Below, piece by piece: positions 1 through 10,104 of a stretch of DNA of 64,000 nucleotides. How positions within the stretch are numbered: the stretch's first letter is position 1; each line of letters opens with the position of its first letter. Source of the DNA: Microbacterium oxydans (lineage in GTDB: Bacteria; Actinomycetota; Actinomycetes; Actinomycetales; Microbacteriaceae); NCBI RefSeq assembly GCF_900095745.1, contig NZ_FMIR01000018.1:62001-126000 (forward strand). Reading direction: 5' to 3'. A program made the translations under genes and the position numbers. The notes beneath the pieces are model-generated. The model ran no database searches. It had not been told where the DNA came from and was given only the letters and a program-made list of their open reading frames with translations.

Positions 1-1239
1 GACGTTCTCCTCGTCACCGATGTGCATCAGGATCCCGGTGGCACCGGCATCGGCGACGATCGTGTCGAGCACCACGTCGACGGCTCGGCGCCCCGTGGTC
101 TCGGCGATCTCGGCGACCGTCCGACCGACCAGGTCGGCGAGGGCAGGATGGGCCGTGCCCGAGATCTGGATCTGCGTCCAGTCGGCTCTCTCGCCGTGGA
201 AGCCGTCACAGCCGACCTCCTCGAGCTCCACGCGGACCGCCTCCCGACCGGCCGCGTCGAGCTCGGCGACGGCACGCAACAGGTCGCCCGTCGCGGCGAG
301 CCTGCTCGGCAGCAGTGCGGCGAGCGTGGTGGCCCCCGGCAGGTAGGGATAGGTGTCCAGGGTCACGTCGACGCCATCCGCGATGGCCTCATCGATGAGG
401 GCGAGGAGTTCCGCTGCTCGCCCCCGGTTCGGGGTGAAGTTCATCGTGGCGTGGGTGAGGTGGATGGGGCACCCGGTGCGGCGGCCGATGTCGAGCGCCT
501 CCCGATAGGCGTCGAGCGCTCCCCCGCCGTAGCTGCGCGTGTGCGGCGCCCAGTAACCACCCCGTTCCGCGACCACGCGGCACAGCGCCTCGAGCTCCGC
601 CGTGTCGGCGTACATCCCGGGCGTATAGGTGAGGCCGCTCGACATCCCGAACGCACCGGCATCCAGCGCCGCGCCGAGCAGGTCCGCCATGGCGGAGATC
701 TCGGCCGACGTCGCCGGACGGTTCTCATGCCCGACGACCATCATCCTGAGGTTCCCCTGCGGCACGAGCACGGCGGCGTTGGCCATGGCTGCGGCATCGA
801 TCGCGGCGAGCAGGTCGTCCATGGTCCGCCAGGGCACCTCGGCCGGCATGCCATTCCATCCGGCGATCTGGCCGGGGATCACGGCGGCCGCGTGGTCGTC
901 GAGCGGGGCGTAGCCGAGGCCGTCCTGACCGAGCACTTCGGTGGTGACACCCTGCCGGATCTTCGCCTCGTGGGCAGCACCGCTCAGCACGGCGAGTTCG
1001 CTGTGCGCGTGCATGTCGATGAATCCGGGCGCCAGCACCAGTCCGGCCGCGTCGACCTCGACCGCACCCTCCGGAAGCTCGAGGCCCTCGGTGGCTTCCT
1101 TCGGCAGGACCGCGGCCACCCGCGCGCCCTCGACCGCGACATCGGCGACGTAGCGGGCCGCCCCGGTCCCGTCGACGACGGTCGCTCCGCGGTAGACCCG
1201 CACCAGGCCCGCTGCGGCCTTCTCCGCGCTCAGAAGCAT
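1..1239 (-). CDS. N-acyl-D-amino-acid deacylase (D-aminoacylase), 3' part outside window
   Basis: Amidohydrolase-superfamily enzyme expected to hydrolyse N-acyl-D-amino acids in the cytoplasm. 413 codons are visible and the C-terminus lies beyond base 1. An N-terminal beta-strand segment leads into the metal motif HAHSE (His77, His79). Further in are a GMSSGLTYTPG segment and HLTHATMNF, both typical of the family. The classical GNCG motif, whose Cys is a bridging metal ligand in characterised D-aminoacylases, reads GQDG here (Asp106). The start ATG overlaps the stop of the upstream PLP-enzyme gene (ATGCTTCTGA), so the two are translationally coupled. The pairing with a D-serine-dehydratase-like gene supports D-amino-acid catabolism. 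Dihydroorotase-like substrates cannot be fully excluded. Confidence 0.88.
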   Translation of the reverse strand, partial: MLLSAEKAAAGLVRVYRGATVVDGTGAARYVADVAVEGARVAAVLPKEATEGLELPEGAVEVDAAGLVLAPGFIDMHAHSELAVLSGAAHEAKIRQGVTTEVLGQDGLGYAPLDDHAAAVIPGQIAGWNGMPAEVPWRTMDDLLAAIDAAAMANAAVLVPQGNLRMMVVGHENRPATSAEISAMADLLGAALDAGAFGMSSGLTYTPGMYADTAELEALCRVVAERGGYWAPHTRSYGGGALDAYREALDIGRRTGCPIHLTHATMNFTPNRGRAAELLALIDEAIADGVDVTLDTYPYLPGATTLAALLPSRLAATGDLLRAVAELDAAGREAVRVELEEVGCDGFHGERADWTQIQISGTAHPALADLVGRTVAEIAETTGRRAVDVVLDTIVADAGATGILMHIGDEENV

Positions 1240-2447
1240 GTCGCGACCGCCCCGATCACGCGCGGGTCTTCCGCGTCGGGATCGTCGATCACGACGACCA
1301 CCCGCCACTTGTCGAATGCCGTGCACGGGTGCGAGAGCCCCAGACGCACCACGTCGCCGACCGCCACCGAAGCGCCGCCCGCCAACCGCAGGAACGCGTG
1401 CTGATCGTTGAGCGCCGTGATCTCGCCGTCGACCGACTGCGGGACCGGCAGATCGAGATCGAAGGGCACGTCCCGACGGCCCGCATCCAACAGGGCGAGG
1501 CCCTCTTCCGGCTGCGAGACGACACGCGACCAGGCATGCATCGCGGAACGGAGCGACGCGGTCCCGGTCAACGGGCCGAACGGCGACATGCGGGCGTAGA
1601 ACCCGTCGTCGTGGATCTGGAAGGCACCCGAACGCAGCACGACGTCGGCATCGGCGCCCTCGGGCGCGAGCACCGCTGCCGCTCGATCGGGGAACGAGCT
1701 GCCGCCGGCGCTGAGCACGGGACGGATGCCTTCGGGGTACACCAGGCGCGTGTGCAGCTCGACGATGGTCCGGAGATAGGCGTCGACGGCCGCGACGGAA
1801 GCGTCGCTGCGATCCGGCCCGAACGGACCCTCGTACCCGGCGACACCGGCGAGTCGCAGCCCGGGAGCCTCCGAGATCGCCCGCGCGATCCGCTCGCCCT
1901 CCTCCACGCTGCGGGCGCCGGTGCGGCCCTGCGCGCCGCCGAGTTCCACCAGCACGTCGAGCGGCCGCACGGCACCGCGCATCCCGTCCGCCAGGATCGA
2001 GACGCCGGCGAGAGAGTCCGCCCAGCACAGCACCCGCAGCCCGTCATCGGCGGCGAGCAGTGCGCTCAGGCGGCGCACCGCCGCTGCATCCGTGACGCCA
2101 TTGGCGATCAGCACCGTCGGGACACCGGCGTCGACGGCGACCTCGGCCTGCCACGGTGTCGCGACCGAGATGCCCCACGCGCCCGCATCGAGGAGCCGCT
2201 GCCAGAGCGCCGGCGCCATCGTGGTCTTGCCGTGGGGCGCGAGCAGCACCCCCTGCTCCCGCGCCCATGCGAAGACGGTCCCCTCGTTGTGCGCGAGTGC
2301 GCCCTCCTGCACCGTGAGCACCGGAGTGACCAGGTCGGAGAGGTGCAGACCGGCGCCGGCGACCTCCGAAAGAGGGAGTCCCGCAGCATGCGCCGGGAAG
2401 CCCTTCGTCCAGGCGCCGAGAACGGGATCCGGAATTTGTAGAGGCAT
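1230..2447 (-). CDS. D-serine dehydratase-like / alanine-racemase-fold PLP enzyme
   Basis: 405 aa fold-type III PLP enzyme of the D-threonine aldolase/eukaryotic-type D-serine dehydratase family. The PLP lysine is Lys74 in APHGKTTM. The C-terminal domain carries the zinc pair His373 and Cys375 in HPCTAFDKW, diagnostic of this family. It probably deaminates or cleaves a D-amino acid released by the D-aminoacylase encoded just downstream. The gene starts at an ATG 6 nt from a TAGCCT -10 box (2454-2459, minus), so it appears leaderless. It is divergent from ridA; RidA proteins hydrolyse the enamine/imine products made by such enzymes. The exact substrate (D-Ser, D-Thr or other) cannot be read from sequence. 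Confidence 0.87.
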   Translation of the reverse strand: MPLQIPDPVLGAWTKGFPAHAAGLPLSEVAGAGLHLSDLVTPVLTVQEGALAHNEGTVFAWAREQGVLLAPHGKTTMAPALWQRLLDAGAWGISVATPWQAEVAVDAGVPTVLIANGVTDAAAVRRLSALLAADDGLRVLCWADSLAGVSILADGMRGAVRPLDVLVELGGAQGRTGARSVEEGERIARAISEAPGLRLAGVAGYEGPFGPDRSDASVAAVDAYLRTIVELHTRLVYPEGIRPVLSAGGSSFPDRAAAVLAPEGADADVVLRSGAFQIHDDGFYARMSPFGPLTGTASLRSAMHAWSRVVSQPEEGLALLDAGRRDVPFDLDLPVPQSVDGEITALNDQHAFLRLAGGASVAVGDVVRLGLSHPCTAFDKWRVVVVIDDPDAEDPRVIGAVATCF

Positions 2448-2453
2448 CTAACA

Positions 2454-2466
2454 AGGCTACTAGGCT
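2454..2466. promoter_or_regulatory. Abutting divergent -10 boxes of leaderless gene pair
   Basis: TAGCCT on the minus strand (2459-2454) lies 6 nt from the ATG at 2447. TAGGCT on the plus strand (2461-2466) lies 7 nt from the ATG at 2474. Only one base separates the two hexamers. Each promoter's -35 region must therefore fall in the other gene's first codons (a TTGTAG at 2436-2441 could serve the plus promoter). Two polymerases could hardly bind at once. Confidence 0.6.
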
Positions 2467-2473
2467 GGATGGC

Positions 2474-2878
2474 ATGACCGCGAAGACCCGAGTTTCCACC
2501 GATGCCGCCCCCGCTCCCGCACACACCTTCTCGCAGGGTATCCGCAAGGGCCCGTTCGTCCAGGTGTCCGGCCAGGGACCGGTCGACCCGCAGACGAACG
2601 AGTACCTCTTCCCCGGTGACGTCGCCGCGCAGACCACCCGCACGCTCGAGAACGTCAAGGCCATCGTCGAAGCATCCGGCGCGACGTTCGACGACGTCGT
2701 GATGCTGCGCGTGTATCTCACCAAGCGCGAGGACTTCACGATCATGAACGATGCGTACGGCGCCTTCGTGACCGCGAACACCCCCAGCGGAGTGCTCCCC
2801 TCCCGCACCACCGTCTTCACCGGTCTCCCCCGCGAGGAGATGCTCGTCGAGATCGACGGCATCGCCATCGTCGACTGA
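2474..2878 (+). CDS. RidA family enamine/imine deaminase
   Basis: 134 aa, the usual length of the RidA/YjgF/UK114 family. Visible motifs are VSGQGPVDPQT near residues 34-44, a TRTLENVKAIVEASGA helix, and LPSRTTVF, which holds the conserved Arg near residue 115. It ends in EIDGIAIVD, as in the family. RidA trimers hydrolyse reactive 2-aminoacrylate and related imines made by PLP-dependent dehydratases. The divergent neighbour is a PLP D-amino-acid enzyme, so a paired detoxifying role is a good inference. The start is leaderless, behind a TAGGCT box. Subfamily assignment (RidA versus Rid2-7) is not attempted. Confidence 0.92.
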   Translation: MTAKTRVSTDAAPAPAHTFSQGIRKGPFVQVSGQGPVDPQTNEYLFPGDVAAQTTRTLENVKAIVEASGATFDDVVMLRVYLTKREDFTIMNDAYGAFVTANTPSGVLPSRTTVFTGLPREEMLVEIDGIAIVD

Positions 2879-2982
2879 CCGGACGCGGGGAGGGACGATA
2901 TCACGGACCGTTGCCTCCCCGTTACCTCCCATCCCGTACCATTGGACGTCAGGACACGTTTGAGATCCGGGGGGTGAAGTTC

Positions 2983-4473
2983 GTGACCGATCTGATTTCT
3001 GCGCCGGGCGCAGCAGCCGAGGCGCACGGCGACGACGCCACGCCCACCTCCGTACTCACGCCGCAGGAGTCGGCCACCGACGCCGTCCCACCCACCACGG
3101 GCGAGCAGCCGTTGGCTTGGGCCCCCGTCGAGCCGACCCCCAAGAAGCGTCGCCTCGGCCTCTGGATCGGGCTCGGACTCGGCGTCGTCGCCCTCGGCGC
3201 CGGAGCAGCCTCGCTGGTGCTCATCGCCCCGGGAACCACCGTCGCCGGAATCCCGGTCGGCTGGATGACGCCCGGTGCCGCAGCCGAAGCGATCAGCACG
3301 CATCTCGCCGAGACCGAGGTCACACTCACCGGCGACGGAGACGACGCGGTACTGACCGGGGCCGACCTGGGCGCGTCCCTCGATGCGACCGCTCTCGCCG
3401 ATGCCGCCTTCGCCGCCCGCCCGCTGTGGAACCTCGGCATGTGGATGGGCGACCCGGTTCCCGCCGACATCGCCCTCGACGCCGAGAAAGCCTCCGCGGC
3501 GTTGCGCAGCGCCGTGCCGACGAGCTTCCAAGACCCGGTGGACGCCGGTGTCGCGTTCGACCCCGCTAGCGGGAAGTACATCGTCACGGCCTCGGAGCCC
3601 GGCACCGGAATCGACGTCGACGATCTCACCGTCGCCTTCACCGATGCGGTCGCCGAGGGGAAGACGTCTCTCGAATACCCCGGCGGTCCTGCCGAGGCCC
3701 TACCCGCCGTCTCCGACGACGATGCCACCGCCACCGCCACCGAGTTGAACACGATCCTCGGGACGATCGGCTTCTACGTCGGTGACGAGCGCACCGTCCC
3801 GGTCAAGCCCGCGGTCGCCGCCACCTGGCTGACGGTGGTCGACGAAGACGGACAGCTGCGCATCGAAGCCGACCCCCAGGCCATCCAGGCCACCGTCGAC
3901 ACGCTTCCGGGTCTCGTCGACCGGGCACCGGTGAACGCCACGAACATCGTCGACTCCGCCGGCACCGTGCTGCGCGCCGAGCAGGAGGGCGTCGTCGGTC
4001 GTGCCGTCGGCGACACCTCGGGCATCGCCGATCAGTTCGCACAGCAGCTCGCCGCCGGCGACGGGGTATACAAGCTCACCGTGGGCGAGACCGCTTTCGA
4101 GACGGTGAACCTGTTCCGCCGCATCGAGATCAACCTGAGCTCGCAGCGCGCCTACCTGTTCCAGAACAACGAGGTCGTCCAGTCCTGGGCGGTGTCGACC
4201 GGCTTGCCCGGCACGCTGACCCCAGCCGGCAACTTCAAGGTGTTCGCGCACACGGCCATTCAGGACATGGGCTGCTACGAGGGCGCGCCGTACTGCACCG
4301 AAGACGTCCCGTGGATCACCTGGTTCGCACCGAACATCGGTTTCCACGGCACCTACTGGCACAACAACTTCGGCCAGCGGATGAGTCACGGCTGCGTGAA
4401 CCTCCCGATCGATCTCGCCAAGTACGTCTACGACTGGTCGCCGGTCGGCCTCGAGGTCTCGGTCTACTACTGA
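2983..4473 (+). CDS. L,D-transpeptidase (YkuD) with peptidoglycan-binding domains
   Basis: About 496 aa from the GTG at 2983, which follows a G-run (2969-2974) at suitable spacing; an in-frame GTG at 2974 is an alternative. A short acidic cytoplasmic tail precedes one membrane helix (residues about 55-78, rich in Gly/Ala/Leu/Val). Two putative PG_binding_4-type repeats follow, then a C-terminal YkuD domain. The catalytic motif is SHGCVN with Cys471, preceded by IGFHGTYWHNNFG. The enzyme would form 3-3 cross-links or attach proteins in the cell wall, anchored outside the membrane. It is monocistronic and ends before a strong bidirectional terminator shared with the isocitrate dehydrogenase gene. 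Confidence 0.9.
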   Translation: MTDLISAPGAAAEAHGDDATPTSVLTPQESATDAVPPTTGEQPLAWAPVEPTPKKRRLGLWIGLGLGVVALGAGAASLVLIAPGTTVAGIPVGWMTPGAAAEAISTHLAETEVTLTGDGDDAVLTGADLGASLDATALADAAFAARPLWNLGMWMGDPVPADIALDAEKASAALRSAVPTSFQDPVDAGVAFDPASGKYIVTASEPGTGIDVDDLTVAFTDAVAEGKTSLEYPGGPAEALPAVSDDDATATATELNTILGTIGFYVGDERTVPVKPAVAATWLTVVDEDGQLRIEADPQAIQATVDTLPGLVDRAPVNATNIVDSAGTVLRAEQEGVVGRAVGDTSGIADQFAQQLAAGDGVYKLTVGETAFETVNLFRRIEINLSSQRAYLFQNNEVVQSWAVSTGLPGTLTPAGNFKVFAHTAIQDMGCYEGAPYCTEDVPWITWFAPNIGFHGTYWHNNFGQRMSHGCVNLPIDLAKYVYDWSPVGLEVSVYY

Positions 4474-4494
4474 ACCGCTCTCCTGCGGACATGA

Positions 4495-4530
4495 AGAAGG
4501 GGGTGGATGCCGAAGCATCCACCCCCTTCT
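4495..4530. terminator. Bidirectional terminator between convergent genes
   Basis: A perfect 16-bp stem (arms 4495-4510 and 4515-4530, AGAAGGGGGTGGATGC and its complement) is closed by a CGAA tetraloop. It sits between the convergent L,D-transpeptidase and isocitrate dehydrogenase genes and can serve both strands. Confidence 0.85.
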
Positions 4531-4536
4531 CGTGTG

Positions 4537-6756
<2,220 letters not shown>

Positions 6757-6920
6757 CGGGAGGTTCTCCGCTCTTGTGGTCTATTTGTCTCGATACCAAG
6801 ATACCTGAGTGGCTTCGAGGCCGTTGCCCCGGCCTCTGCCCGGCGTCCGGTGAGTGGTGACGATCGGCCAGTTCTGGACGAAAAGTTCGACCGAGACGTG
6901 TCGGTTCCGGCCCGAGGGGT

Positions 6921-6926
6921 TAGCCT
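6921..6926 (+). promoter_or_regulatory. -10 box TAGCCT of leaderless GNAT gene
   Basis: TAGCCT lies 6 nt upstream of the ATG at 6933, so transcription should begin at or next to the start codon. No Shine-Dalgarno sequence fits in the gap. Confidence 0.55.
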
Positions 6927-6932
6927 GGGTCC

Positions 6933-7391
6933 ATGTCCGAACTGCGCATGGTCGAACTCTCCGCTGCGACGATCGTCGCCGTGAACAACCTGTCGCTCAA
7001 GCCCGGGCAGGAGCAGTTCCTCGCTCCCGTCTCGTACGGGATCGCAGCCACAGTCATCAACCCGCAGACGTCCTGGCAGCGGGTGATCCTCGATCGCAAC
7101 GAGGTCGTCGGCTTCGTCAGCGCGAACTTCGATCCCGAAGCGCCGGAGGAGCACTTCCGCTCCGTGCTGTGGCGCATCAACGTCGACGCCGACGATCAGG
7201 GTCGCGGCGTCGGTCGCTTCGCCGTCGAGGCGCTGGTCGAAGAGGCCAAGGCGCGCGACGTCGACCACGTCAACGTCATCTACGAGGCCGGCGAGGGCGG
7301 GCCCGAGAATTTCTTCCACCGCGTCGGCTTCACGCCTGTCGGCGAGACCGCATACGGCGAGGTCATCGCCGAGATCCGCGTCACGTCCTAG
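6933..7391 (+). CDS. GNAT family N-acetyltransferase (spermidine/diamine type)
   Basis: 152 aa single-domain GNAT acetyltransferase. The acetyl-CoA binding motif A reads RINVDADDQGRGVGRFAVEAL (residues about 80-100), with the Q/RxxGxG/A signature. A C-terminal NFFHRVGF segment is typical of motif B. The PEEHFRSVLWRI region resembles diamine/spermidine acetyltransferases, but the substrate is unknown. It is transcribed alone from a leaderless promoter and is followed by a hairpin at 7401-7433. Confidence 0.9.
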   Translation: MSELRMVELSAATIVAVNNLSLKPGQEQFLAPVSYGIAATVINPQTSWQRVILDRNEVVGFVSANFDPEAPEEHFRSVLWRINVDADDQGRGVGRFAVEALVEEAKARDVDHVNVIYEAGEGGPENFFHRVGFTPVGETAYGEVIAEIRVTS

Positions 7392-7400
7392 GCCGGCGGC

Positions 7401-7433
7401 GGGGTCTCGAATCCCCTCCCCCATCGAGACCTC
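7401..7433 (+). terminator. Hairpin downstream of the GNAT gene
   Basis: GGGGTCTCGA (7401-7410) pairs with TCGAGACCTC (7424-7433), 10 bp including one G-U pair, with a 13-nt C-rich loop. There is no clear U-tract; such hairpins commonly terminate in high-GC actinobacteria. Confidence 0.55.
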
Positions 7434-7502
7434 GTCGCCCCTGATCGCGGGATCGCTCCCACGGTCAGGGAAGTGGATTTGTTGCGCGTGACCACAAAAG
7501 GC

Positions 7503-7561
7503 TTGCGTCGACCCCCGGGTCGTGCCTATCATCGCTGGAGAAGCGTGAGCGAAGCGCTTCG
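7503..7561 (+). promoter_or_regulatory. Promoter and palindromic operator of the LacI-family regulator
   Basis: TTGCGT (7503-7508) and TATCAT (7527-7532), spaced 18 bp, form a plausible housekeeping promoter. Just downstream, CGAAGCGCTTCG (7550-7561) is a perfect 12-bp palindrome with the central CG of LacI-family operators. It shares CGAARCGCTTCGACGAT with the site at 8647, suggesting autoregulation by the regulator that follows. Confidence 0.68.
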
Positions 7562-7596
7562 ACGATTGCTTTCCGCACGATGACGATGGAGTCCCG

Positions 7597-8610
7597 ATGA
7601 CGACGATCCATGAGGTGGCACGCGCCGCCGGTGTGTCGATCAGCACGGTCTCCTACGCACTCAGCGGCAAACGCCCGGTGTCGGAGAAGACCCGGATGCG
7701 CATCGAGGATGCCGTGCAGGCGCTCGGCTACGAGCCCGATGCCGGTGCACGCATGCTGGCCGGCCGCCGTACGCACATCTTCGCCCTGACCGAGCCGCTG
7801 CGCGCCGACACGCATGCCCCCACCCACATGGCCTTCGTGCTCGCGACCGCGGTCGCCGCACGGCGGCAGGGCTTCGACATCCTCCTCCTCACCGACGAAC
7901 AGGCGTCCGAGGGGATGAACCGCGTGGCGGCGAGCAACCTCGTCGACGCGATCCTCGTGCTCGACGTCGCTCCCGACGACGAGCGCGTCCCCATCGCCCG
8001 CTCGGTCGGCACGCCCACCATCTTCATCGGCCTGCCCGACGACCGCGAGGGTCTGACCTGCGTCGACCTCGACTTCGAAGCGGCCGGTCGGCTGGCGGTC
8101 GACCGTCTCGCCGACGTGGGTCACCGACGCATCGCCCTGCTCGGTCAGACCGAGGTCTCGTACCGCAAATCGAACTTCCCCCGCCGTCTGCTCCGGGGCG
8201 CGCAGGAACAGGCAGCCGCCCGCGACGTCACTCTCGACTGGTCAGCCTCCGGTTCGGCGGTGACGGATGCGTCCGCCGTGCGTGCGTGCACGGAGACCGC
8301 GCTCGCCCGCGGAGACCGCGCGTTCATCGTGCACGCCGTCGACGACGTGCACCAGGTGCTGCTGTCCGTGCTCGCCGAACACGGACTGCGGGTCGGCGAC
8401 GACGTCTCGGTGATCTCCGCCGCCGCGTCCTTCGACACCTCGGCGCTGCCGGTGCCCGTCGACACGATCCCTCTCGTGCCGCAGCGATCGTGCGAACTCG
8501 CGGTCGACCTGGCGGTTCGCCGCCTGGACGACCCTCTCGCCCCCGCCGAGATCCACCTCATCCCGCCCGAGTACCGCTCGGTCGGCTCCGTCTCCCCCGC
8601 CCAGGACTGA
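7597..8610 (+). CDS. LacI family transcriptional regulator of the glycoside operon
   Basis: 337 aa, standard LacI/GalR length. The N-terminal HTH reads TIHEVARAAGVSISTVSYALSGKRPVS, followed by a hinge helix (ALGYEPDAGARMLAGRRT). A periplasmic-binding-protein-like effector domain covers residues about 60-330, with VDLDFEAAGRLAVDRLADVGHRRIALLG. It is co-oriented with the downstream binding protein, permeases and glycosidases. Two near-identical palindromes (7550-7561 and 8646-8659) flank the gene, so it probably represses itself and the transport operon until a xyloside or glucoside inducer binds. A GGAG ribosome site precedes the ATG at 7597. Confidence 0.93.
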   Translation: MTTIHEVARAAGVSISTVSYALSGKRPVSEKTRMRIEDAVQALGYEPDAGARMLAGRRTHIFALTEPLRADTHAPTHMAFVLATAVAARRQGFDILLLTDEQASEGMNRVAASNLVDAILVLDVAPDDERVPIARSVGTPTIFIGLPDDREGLTCVDLDFEAAGRLAVDRLADVGHRRIALLGQTEVSYRKSNFPRRLLRGAQEQAAARDVTLDWSASGSAVTDASAVRACTETALARGDRAFIVHAVDDVHQVLLSVLAEHGLRVGDDVSVISAAASFDTSALPVPVDTIPLVPQRSCELAVDLAVRRLDDPLAPAEIHLIPPEYRSVGSVSPAQD

Positions 8611-8645
8611 TCGTCCCCCTCACCCCTGCACAGGCATGTTCGCGG

Positions 8646-8659
8646 TCGAAACGCTTCGA
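8646..8659 (+). promoter_or_regulatory. Second LacI-family operator, before the transport operon
   Basis: TCGAAACGCTTCGA differs from a perfect palindrome at one position. It continues as CGACGAT exactly like the site at 7550. It lies 79 nt upstream of the solute-binding protein start, which suggests direct repression of the operon by the preceding regulator. Confidence 0.68.
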
Positions 8660-8738
8660 CGATGCCTCGCTCACAACTGAACAATCCGACCCAGTGAAGT
8701 GTCCGGCCCATGGGGCCATTGAGAAAGGAGTGCCGACG

Positions 8739-10046
8739 ATGGCACGCAGCACCCGCAGGACGAAGGCGCTGGCCCTGGTGGCCGCGCTCACGACGACCGG
8801 CATCGCGCTGAGCGGCTGTACAGCCGGTTCGGGCGAAGAGGGCGGCGACGGTCAGACCCTCAAGCTCTGGCACTACGAGGGCGCCGACAGCGCGATGGGC
8901 AAGGCCTGGGCCGAGTCCATCAAGATCTTCGAGAAGGAGACCGGAGCGAAGGTCGAGTTCGAGGAGAAGTCCTTCGAGCAGATCCAGAAGACGGCGAGCC
9001 AGGTGCTCGACACCGACGCCGCGCCCGACCTCATGGAGTTCAACAAGGGCAACGCGACGGCAGGCTTCCTCGCCTCCACCGGCCTGATCGCCGACATCTC
9101 CGACGCGGTCGAGGAGTACGGATGGGACGAGAAGCTGGCGCCGTCGCTGCAGACCACCGCCAAGTACTCGGAAGACGGCGTGATGGGCGGTGACACCTGG
9201 TTCGGCGTTCCGAACTACGGCGAGTTCGTCGGCGTCTACTACAACGAGGATGCCTTCGCCGCAGCAGGGCTGGAGATTCCTACCACGTACGAGGAGTTCG
9301 TCGACGTGCTCGACGCCTTCGTCGCCCAGGACGTCACGCCGCTCGCGGAAGCCGGCGCCGAGTACCCGCTGGGACAGCTCTGGTATCAGCTCGCGCTGCT
9401 CGAGGCCGACCGCGGCTTCGTCGATGACTACCAGCTCTACAAGGAGCCCGTCGACTGGCAGGGTCCCGAGGTCACGTCGGCGACCGAGACCCTGAAGGAG
9501 TACGTCGACAAGGGCTACATCGCCTCCGATGTCTCGTCGGTCAAGGCCGAAGACGCCGGCGTCTCGTTCATCAACGGCTCGTCGCCGATCTTCGTCTCGG
9601 GCTCGTGGTGGTTCGGCCGCTTCGTCGCCGAGGCCACCGGCTTCGACTGGTCGATGGCCGCGTTCCCCGGAGCAGACCTCTCGCTCGGCTCGTCGGGCAA
9701 CCTCTGGGTCGTTCCCGAGAACGCGTCCAACAAGGACCTCGCCTACGAGTTCATCGACATCACGATGCGCCCTGAGATCCAGGCGATCATCGGCAACAAC
9801 GGCGGACTGCCCGTCGCGGCCGACACCGCCGACATCACCGACGAGAAGAGCGCGGCCCTCATCGAGACCTTCAACGGGGTCCTCGACGCCGACGGCCTCT
9901 CGTTCTACCCGGACTGGCCCGCGCCCGGTTTCTACGACGTGATCGTGCAGGAGCTGCAGGGCCTCGTCACCGGCGTGCAGGACGTCGAGACCACGAACAA
10001 GAACCTCGGCGAGCAGTACGACGAAGGAACCGCCGACTTCCGTTGA
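8739..10046 (+). CDS. ABC transporter sugar-binding lipoprotein
   Basis: 435 aa from the ATG at 8739, which follows GAAAGGAG at ideal spacing. The signal peptide has Arg/Lys at its start, a hydrophobic core and the lipobox ALSGC (lipidated Cys27), then a Gly/Glu-rich linker. The mature part is an extracellular solute-binding protein family 1 (MalE-like) with LKLWHYEGADSAMG, SSGNLWVVPENASNKD and aromatic residues typical of sugar binding. It would capture an oligosaccharide outside the cell and pass it to the two permeases encoded next. Downstream GH31 and GH1 enzymes suggest a xyloglucan-type or other mixed glucoside/xyloside ligand. Confidence 0.94.
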   Translation: MARSTRRTKALALVAALTTTGIALSGCTAGSGEEGGDGQTLKLWHYEGADSAMGKAWAESIKIFEKETGAKVEFEEKSFEQIQKTASQVLDTDAAPDLMEFNKGNATAGFLASTGLIADISDAVEEYGWDEKLAPSLQTTAKYSEDGVMGGDTWFGVPNYGEFVGVYYNEDAFAAAGLEIPTTYEEFVDVLDAFVAQDVTPLAEAGAEYPLGQLWYQLALLEADRGFVDDYQLYKEPVDWQGPEVTSATETLKEYVDKGYIASDVSSVKAEDAGVSFINGSSPIFVSGSWWFGRFVAEATGFDWSMAAFPGADLSLGSSGNLWVVPENASNKDLAYEFIDITMRPEIQAIIGNNGGLPVAADTADITDEKSAALIETFNGVLDADGLSFYPDWPAPGFYDVIVQELQGLVTGVQDVETTNKNLGEQYDEGTADFR

Positions 10047-10053
10047 TCGACCC

Positions 10054-10087
10054 GCGGGGGCGGCATCCGCACGGACGCCGCCCCCGC
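10054..10087 (+). terminator. Intercistronic hairpin between binding protein and permease
   Basis: GCGGGGGCGGC (10054-10064) and GCCGCCCCCGC (10077-10087) form a perfect 11-bp stem. TCCG/CGGA in the loop can extend it. It lies just after the binding-protein stop and before the permease ribosome site. It probably partially terminates, or shields the upstream mRNA, giving more binding protein than permease. Confidence 0.65.
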
Positions 10088-10104
10088 ACCCCCTGGAGAT
10101 GAAC

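Noticed and set aside
22..1404. A 460-codon plus-strand frame at the window start
   Set aside because: The minus strand encodes a recognisable D-aminoacylase here, including HAHSE and other motifs.
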